NCBI GenBank assembly: GCA_033782935.1
Contig: JAWQEG010000414.1
Coordinates: forward strand, 439,001 to 503,000
Source: Petrolisthes cinctipes
Lineage: Eukaryota; Arthropoda; Malacostraca; Decapoda; Porcellanidae
Reading direction: 5' to 3'
DNA length: 64,000 nucleotides
The notes under the pieces: generated by a model
Databases searched by the model: none
Told to the model about the DNA's origin: nothing
What the model saw: only the letters and a program-made list of their open reading frames with translations
Program-made: the position numbers and the translations under genes
Shown here: piece by piece, positions 57,000-64,000 of the stretch
How the letters are laid out: every line of letters begins with the position of its first letter
How positions within the stretch are numbered: position 1 is the first letter of the stretch

Positions 57000-58101
57000 T
57001 CCACCTAGACCACCACCCCCTCACTTGGCTTGGCTAACGTGGCAACAGTGCTTCACTGGTGTGAGTTCATGTGCATATACAAGACAATATTTCGAATCCT
57101 CTGATCCTGACATGACCTTTGAGGTTCTACCTGGGAATGGAGTACTACAACTATGTAATGTCTATTCTGCCCCAGCTAGACTCACTCTTGAGGCTCTTCC
57201 TTCTCCAACAGTGTGTGGTATGGTGTATATGGGAAATTTTAATGCTCGGCATTCTGATTTGGGTGATGGTTCTGGCTCTATTAATCGTAATGGTGTTCAT
57301 CTCCTTTCATACATCTGCAAGCATCATCTGACACACTGGGACACTGGCGGTGCCACTCATTGCCGGGGAGGTACAGTTACCCACACATGAAGCTGTTATG
57401 GCTCGTTACTTGTGAGGTGGCTACAACGAAAGGAAATTTAAGTGAAAAAAGATGTAGTTCGTTGACAGGCAGACAGTAAAATACTATTACTATCTGCTTG
57501 TCAACAAACTATAACTTTTGCTCACTTTCCTTCCCGTTGTAGGTATCTCGCAAGTAGCGAGACGTACCAGATTCATGTGTGGGCAACTGTACTCTGGATT
57601 ACATCCTCTCGTCTGGCCTGATAGCATCTCGGGTCCAGTGCTCCTCCGTGCCAGACTTATTCTCTGATTACATCGCTCTTCGGTTTCATTATTCTCTACC
57701 TGCTGGGTCAAGTGCTTCAGCCACTCGTTTGTGTATTGCTGTGCCCCCTAAATATTGCCCGACTTACATCTTATTTATGGCCTATGTATTCCCTACATTT
57801 GACATATCATCAGCTGAACAGTTGTACTCTGATCTTGTATCTGCTACTCATGACTTTTATAGGCTATACGTCTCCCGGCCACACCTCCAGCATCGCCATA
57901 CTGCCCACTCCTGGACGCTGGATGCACGTATACAGGAGGCAAAGGAGGAGGCTGAACGTGATGGCCTATTGTTTCAAGCCAACCCAACCCCAGACCTGCT
58001 CCATCGTTACCAGATGTCTAGGGACGCTTTAGTTGCTGTGCAGGATTGTGCTCACACTGAGTCTTGGCAGCGGTTCACGGACAGCATCAACCAGCAAACT
58101 G
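57000..58101 (+). pseudogene. LINE B2 endonuclease and linker
   Basis: It reads NVYSAPARLTLEALPSPTVC, YMGNFNARHSDLGDGSGSIN (the GDFNxRH motif with N for D), then after the MITE LDYILSSGLIASRVQCSS and FSDYIALRFHYSLP (the SDH motif reads SDY). Then a charged linker QEAKEEAERDGLLFQANPTP to INQQT. Catalytic changes suggest loss of activity. Confidence 0.78.
57374..57589. mobile_element. MITE family K (216 bp), foldback
   Basis: TA at 57372-57373 and 57590-57591. Arms of about 95 bp pair along nearly the whole length: CAGTTACCCACACATGAA with the complementary right end, CTACAACG, then GTTGACAGGCAGACAGT. Removing it and one TA joins GGT to CTGGATTACATC in frame for the LINE B endonuclease. Confidence 0.9.
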
Positions 58102-58600
58102 CTCACTTCTCTCCCTGATATTCCTGGAACTACAATTACGTGCTGTGCTGATGATATCTGTGTTCATTCTACCTCACCAAGGGATCTCCAGCTGTTTCTT
58201 GACTCCTCCTCTGTGTCCTCCTCTCACTGTGGCATTATTGTCTCCCCAGATAAGAGCAGAATATTCACCTGCCGCCTTCCTCAAGCTATGCCAGTGTTCA
58301 CCATTGGAGGGACTGTCATTCCCATGTGTTCCCAGTACCGCTACCTGGGCTAGCCAGTCAATATTTGGCCGATTGTCCCTACCAGACCTCAAGACCATCC
58401 CATTGTCTAGGACTTATTGGGTCGTCTCCAGCACCGACTTACACCACTTCAATGGCTCTCTAACAACTCCTCGGACATCTCCATCCCAGTAGCCAGGACT
58501 ATCTATATTGCTTTTATCCGTTCAGTTGTTGGTTACCTCTCCCCTGCTCTGATTCAGCTTTCTAGGGCTACTCTGGAAACTTTAGTCTTAATATAGATAT
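58102..58600 (+). pseudogene. LINE B2 RT C-terminal fragment
   Basis: It starts at SLPDIPGTTITCCADDICVH (box reads CADD where B1 has HADD), then GIIVSPDKSRIF and a frame with SIFGRLSLPDLKT. The upstream RT is deleted by joining to INQQT. Confidence 0.8.
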
Positions 58601-58601
58601 A

Positions 58602-59640
58602 ATGGTTGCAGACGTCCCTTCAGGGCCCCCTCCATGGTTACTACCAACACCTGATGTGAGCTTCACACCTACTTCCAAGTCGGAACTGCCTTCTCTACAG
58701 CAGCAATTGGCTCTGGAACACATAGAATCAGTGACGTCCTCCATCACAGATCCATACTGCCTCTACACTGATGGCTCATTGCAGGTGGATGGTACAGCAG
58801 GTTGTGCCGTTTTCTCACCTGACATGGAGTCACCTCCAGGGGGCTGGGTTGGCCGTCGTCTCTGTAACCACTCTAGCTCAACATTGTGTGAACTGTATGC
58901 CATTCTGGATGCTGTTAGTGTTTGTCAACGTGGAGTGAATGCTGCCATTTTTTGTGACTCCAAACCTGCCCTTCATTCCCTCTCTATATATAGTGTTCAG
59001 CCCACACACTCTACTGTTATTCAGCAGATTTTATCGTTTTTGGCCTTATTGTGTCATCGTAACTTGACTGTCCAATTTATATGGGTGCCATCCCATGTAG
59101 GTTTACGTCACAATGGTACAGTTGACAGACTCGCAAAGGAAGCCTGCCATCTGGCTCCTCGTGGTGCTGGGCGTCCTCTCTCCTCGACATGTTACCTTTC
59201 TAGAGTTCGCTCCGCCGCTCTCCTCCCTGTACGGCGACGCAGGGATGCAGAGAGGCCCTTCAACATCTCCATCACCCATTACGAGTCTGTCTGCCTTCAC
59301 AAATATTCCTACCGTCGTCGAGGCCTTATGGTTCGAAGGCACAATGTAGTCTCTGCTCGTTTGAGGCTTGGCTACCGGTCACCGTGGCAGGTTGCTGGGA
59401 TGTAGGGTGAGCCTCCCTTCACTGAGTGTCGCTTGTGTCGAGCTCCTCGAGCTAACACTGTAGAGCACTATTGCCTGGCCTGCCCCACTGTCCGACACTT
59501 GCTGCCCCGGGGCCTGCCACTTGATGTGGTATGTCGACACCTGCTGAACCATCAGGTTCTGGAGGAACTTCTGGTGCGCCACCCTCGTTTTGGTGGATTT
59601 AAGTAGATCATAATGTAAATATTTGTCTGTATGCTTGTGC
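58602..59640 (+). pseudogene. LINE B2 RNase H and C-terminal domain
   Basis: Better preserved than B1: LYTDGSLQVDGTAGCAVF, SSTLCELYAILDAVSVC (Glu present), NAAIFCDSKPALHSLS and WVPSHVGLRHNGTVDRLAKE give all four RNase H acidic residues. A stop at 59403-59405 precedes the Cys-His end (CRLCRAPRANTVEHYCLAC), which continues in the same frame. Confidence 0.88.
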
Positions 59641-59790
59641 TTCATTCTGTTATGTTTTCGTGATGTGTGTGTGTGAGTGTAAGTGTGAGTGTAGTCATTG
59701 GATTTTCATGGGTTCCGTCTACCCTAATGTTTTGTTGTCTGTCTTCTGATTGACGCCACGGTGCAATAAAAACAAAACAAAAACAAACAC

Positions 59791-60355
59791 ATCGAACTAG
59801 CCTGGTTGAGATTCATTATTTCAGGGAATCGGGACACAAATTATGAACGCGACTGTACTTCATGGATATCTTGTTCATTTTCCTTTGCCTGGGCGTCTGA
59901 ATTTAGCCCCACGATTCCTGGTACTGCACTATATTACCGAAAGTTAAGGGACGATGTGAAACATGCTTTGGCAAAATGTCATATTGATCCGCTAGTTAGT
60001 TAACACGTTATTCCCGAAAAACGATGATTCACAGCGTTGAAATCCATATTAGTTTGCTTGAGTTAGAGGTCATACCAATAAAGGTACTGTACCAGCTTAT
60101 AATTACACAGGCTGACCATCTATTTTAAAGATTAAGTCATCAGTAACATTATTTGAGTGTGGATATCAAATCTGATGGTTGACATAAAATGGAAATAGGG
60201 CACAGGGTAGGAAAGGAATCGAAAATTTTGCTGCTTTCAAGAGTGTATGGAAAAAGAGATCAATGTCAAGAAAATGAAAACAGGGAATGTTTACAGAAAT
60301 ACTTGCACCAGCAATGTGTATGGAAGTGGATTCTGGGTTTTACTTGCTAGAGATA
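59791..60355. other. intergenic, nothing recognised
   Basis: A single element end (GCGACTGTAC at 59849) without partner. No gene. Confidence 0.5.
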
Positions 60356-60521
60356 GTGACGTGTATAAATAAGGTGTCGTCATCTAGTGGGGAAGAAGAG
60401 AAGCTATGGTACCATCACCACCACCAAGCTCCACTGTCTCATCTAGTGCAACACCAAATAATCTCGGGGCCTCGCAAGAGTCACGGGCTACTGACAGCCT
60501 AAAAGTCCCGAGGTTGAGGTA

Positions 60522-60554
<33 letters not shown>
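60356..60554 (+). repeat. SINE-1 copy with A30 tail
   Basis: TAGTGACGTGTATAAATAAG to CCCGAGGTTGAGGTATATA, then about 30 A. Head absent; the body matches 19347-19510. Confidence 0.87.
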
Positions 60555-60558
<4 letters not shown>

Positions 60559-63500
60559 AGTGAGTGAGGTGATTTGATGGAGTTTCAGTAGAAACGAGAT
60601 AAAGAGAAAGAGTTGGCCAGGAGAGCGAAGTCTGGGTGGGAGGATGGAACAACTCATCTTTAATGGGTATGGCTATGTTGAAAGCATTAATATATATTGA
60701 ATAGTGAAGAACGCATACAAAGCAGAGGTGGAAGGAATGGAAGAATGAAGTTGAAGCAGTTTTGGGTATAGATTACGATATATTTCTAAGACATCACTAA
60801 GGGAGGACGGACACATCATTGAGGATAAAATATGGGTAGGTGAAACGGTTTTTGTTGGATGTAAAGGTTTGTTATATGGTTCGTTCAACATTAGGGTATG
60901 GTTAGGTCATTCATTATCTTTTGTGGAATTAAGATTTATTGTTTCGTATCAGGTGTCAAGTGTCCGTGGCCATGAGAATAATCATCTATGTATATGTTTA
61001 CATCGCCACGGTATATCTTTGTTAATTAAGGGTCAGTCTCACCTCCTGTATTTATCACCTCTGACAATTAAAAGACAATATTTATACAGTGTTCTCCTAA
61101 CCTGATAATATATGGACACGATACAGTTTTGATGTAGAGGATAGTTGGTAAATGTGTACAAAAGACAGAGAGATTGATTTCTAAGAGTGAGGGGACACAT
61201 TTTCTGGTGCTCGCTTGAGGGGGAGATCATTCGAGAGTAGCCAGTCGAGTCGATTTTCTCGGTTATTATAATAGATATTCTTCCAGATATTCTGTGTATA
61301 GTATATAGCAACCTCAGTATAGTTGGAATTTTGTTTTTTATGCAAAGCAATAATAATAATAATAATAATTATTATTATTATTATAATAATAGTAATAATA
61401 ATAATAATTTTATTATTAATAATTAATATTTTATTACTTGTAGTGTCGAGAAAATCAAGAGGCAGAAATTTTTAGGACCAATACCACCACCAAAGGTATT
61501 TAAGTGAATATGGAAAATGAAGTGATATTCTGCGGAACACAGTAAATATTGTTCATTCACTCTACAAGGTGCGAAAGAATGAATGGGTGTTGTGCAAATT
61601 GGTGCGTGGACGGACACTTCTCTGGTGCTCACTTGAAAGTGTGCTCGAGAATGGTCATCCTATGAAGATTATGTCTAATGCTTGCTTAGCTTTTGCTTCA
61701 GATATTCTGTGCCACTTTTAACAGCTTTAACTTTTCCAGATGGTCCAACCACCCTATTCGTGGGAAGCGACATTGTGTATTTATATTATCATTAGTATTA
61801 ACCCAAGCGGAGATAGAGACGGATAGGTAGTCCCTTCAGTACCCATTGGACCTGTCAACAGTAGTTATTATATTTGGGTTGAGAGAGAGAGAGAGAGTGT
61901 GTGTGTGTGTGTGGCAAGGGAGATGATACAAAGATAAAATGTGAGTTGATTGGTGAAAATATGACAATATTTGGATACTGATATTGCAAAGATAATGTAA
62001 TAGCGAGATAAGATAATGTGGGGATGTGGTTGATATTACGAGGGGTAGTGAATATGATCAATAAGAAAGTTATAATGACATACTATATTGTATAATTTTT
62101 TAACTATGTCAATCATATGGGTTTTTTAAATGTCAGTGATGATCCAACAGTCCTAAAAATGCAGTGGTTCTACAACAGCCATAATTATAGTTTCAGTCTG
62201 AAATATGTTGTGTGATTTACAAGTTTTGTTATAACCCACACACATGAGTACTATTCGTTCTTATGTTTACTGTATATAGGGTGATATTAAAAACGATGAT
62301 AAAGTGTAATGTAAGACAAGTATATAAATATAAAAATACATACACATAAACGTTTTATGGAGATGGAAAAATAAACATGCCACCACAAAAAGTAAAAAAT
62401 AATTGAAAACAGGCAGGTGGATACTACTACTACTACTACTGCTACTACTACTTTATTGGTAGGATTGGATTTTCTCAAATACCTCATCCTGTCTTTGTGC
62501 GTACAATACTTTACCCTCTCCCCTAAACCCAGCGTTAACCAACAATGCAGGCCCCTGTTCAGAAAGGGTCCCGGCCGCATATTATCCAAGTCTGGAAGGG
62601 TATATGTCAAGTGCTTAATTTGGTTAGGTTAAGGTTAGGTCCAGTTTAGGTTAGGTCAGGTCAGGTCGGGATATATTCATATTAGGTAAAATAAGCTGGG
62701 AAAGAGAATGAAACTATTTCAAAGATTATCCCATGGTTGGTTTTATCGTTATAACCCAAACATTATTCTCCTTCCAACCGCTGTGATTTTGGCCCAGCAG
62801 TAAGCGGTAGCCCGCCAGACTTGTATAATATGCGTCCCGGCCTCACTGCTTCTGGAAGCCGGGTAGGCAATGAGCTATGGTTAGTATGTGCAGTCTCCAA
62901 CACTTATTAATTACACATTCATCACTCCAAAGTTGTCAGTAAGTCTACCCCACAAGGTGTGAACCGCCAGATTATACTCTCCAATCAGAAAACACATGGC
63001 AGTATGAGTTAGGAGGAGGGTGATGGGATGTTAAGAGGTTGGGAGTAGTGTGATGGTGTACGGAGAAAGGAAAGGTAGACGCTATATGAAGGACTCTAAC
63101 TTACTACACAACATAATTATAAGGTAATGCTTTACTACAACACTGTTCTTGTTGTTGGCAGAATCCCTTGTTATTGTTCATGTTATTGACAGACCAGCGA
63201 TAAGAAAAAGATCGTGGAGTTATTTCATACTCTTCATCCTAACGTTAATATTGGTTATACTGCACAAAAGAAGATGTCCTGTGTATGGAGATGTGAGCAG
63301 TAAGCACGAAGGAAATGGGAATAAATAGGCCAACAAAAAGGAATTCAAAATCTTCTGTTTGTACAGTCGCGAACTGATGGGATGGAGACACGAGCACACT
63401 CATCATGGGGTCGCTTCTACCTGACGAGTTATGGAGGAGTTTAAGAGGAAGAAGGGAGGGGGGGGGGTATGGAGGGGCTGGTGGAGGGAGAAAGAACAAG

Positions 63501-64000
63501 ACAGGCGCCAATAACCGTGGCTGTGGGTCTTTCTTTATCTTAATGATTTATGGTTGACTTTGGGCGAAGGGACTAATGGAGATGGAGTTCACAATAACAA
63601 ACCTATGTATTGAATTTTAGCATGGTCATCATAATTATAAGAGTACTCTCATATATAAGTATTGTTCGATATCAGAAATGTAATGACATCAGATGTGATG
63701 GGTCTATAAAACTTGACATATTTAATGAAATTGCTATAATCAATGATGTGTTTCAACAATAATTAATATTACACAAAATTATGAGAACCACAAGTATCCA
63801 TATTTTTCTATGGGAAAAGAATATTCTGTGGAACGGAATGAGACAGAATCTCTCCTGAAGAATATAGGCACATTTCTGGTGAAGTGAGAGTTCGAGTCAT
63901 GTGAACCACAGTTCCCTTTACACACACACACACACACACACTAAAGGAGCTTGATCCCACACCTTGTAGCCTTCGCAGGCTTACCAACTTAACACACTGG
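60555..64000. other. intergenic with simple repeats
   Basis: (AAT)n/(ATT)n at 61349-61425 (self-complementary), (GA)n then (GT)n at 61881-61912, (TAC)n at 62424-62453, a TTAGG-like cluster at 62622-62660, a G9 run near 63460, and (CA)n at 63920-63941. One unpaired element end (CAGTCGCGAACTGATGG at 63365). No gene supported. Confidence 0.6.

Larger units (their letters stand above)
56986..59790 (+). mobile_element. LINE B copy 2, internally deleted
   Basis: Endonuclease (from about 57000), then a deletion of most of the RT at about 58102, the RT C-terminal part, RNase H, Cys-His motif and the 3' end with GATTGACGCCACGGTGCAAT and an A-rich tail. It carries a nested MITE at 57374-57589. The 5' end is cut at the MITE at 56821-56983. 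Confidence 0.88.

Overview
The window is eukaryotic, from an arthropod and most likely a decapod crustacean. The evidence is short exons separated by kilobase-long AT-rich introns with GT-AG borders, dense microsatellites and minisatellites, Penelope-like and RNase H-bearing LINE retroelements, INT-before-RT gypsy elements, tRNA-derived SINEs, and many small TA-flanked inverted-repeat elements. The species is inferred, not read from the sequence.

The only host gene I can support runs on the + strand from 14923 to the stop at 49392, with a poly(A) signal at 49465. Nine exons encode an N-terminally incomplete receptor: a head region before the LDLa domain, one LDL-receptor class A repeat, a Cys-loop ligand-binding domain, and four transmembrane helices of a pentameric ligand-gated ion channel. 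Upstream exons (signal peptide and the rest of the head) were not found and probably lie to the left or in unrecognised sequence.

Almost everything else is mobile DNA. 1-4200 is a decayed gypsy element of Gmr1 type (PR-INT-RT-RNase H). 4961-6967 is a Penelope-like element with RT and GIY-YIG domains (- strand). 7.4-14.1 kb is minisatellite-rich and contains a clean 1199-bp solo LTR. The introns of the receptor gene hold a large I-like LINE (LINE A, 19.7-24.8 kb), a second rearranged LINE A (29.3-32.6 kb), an ORF1-only copy (32.9-36.5 kb) split by a LINE B, a fragment of a third LINE (37.0-38.2 kb), another LINE A tail (38.6-39.5 kb) and a second Gmr1-like element with its LTR (39.8-42.9 kb, - strand). 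After the gene there are more LINE A and LINE B pieces (56.4-59.8 kb).

Scattered through the window are at least ten families of short nonautonomous DNA elements with ends of the type CAGTCGG and TA target duplications, which are Tc1/mariner-like. Several are present in copies of identical length (163 bp three times, 167 bp twice). One piggyBac-type element has TTAA duplications. No intact transposase is visible, only a decayed piggyBac-like fragment at 45.5-46.0 kb.

The most informative observations are the domain architecture of the receptor gene, the INT-before-RT gypsy elements, a Penelope ORF whose C-terminus is encoded by half a MITE, a SINE that shares its 3' tail with LINE A, and insertions dated relative to each other by nesting and target duplications.
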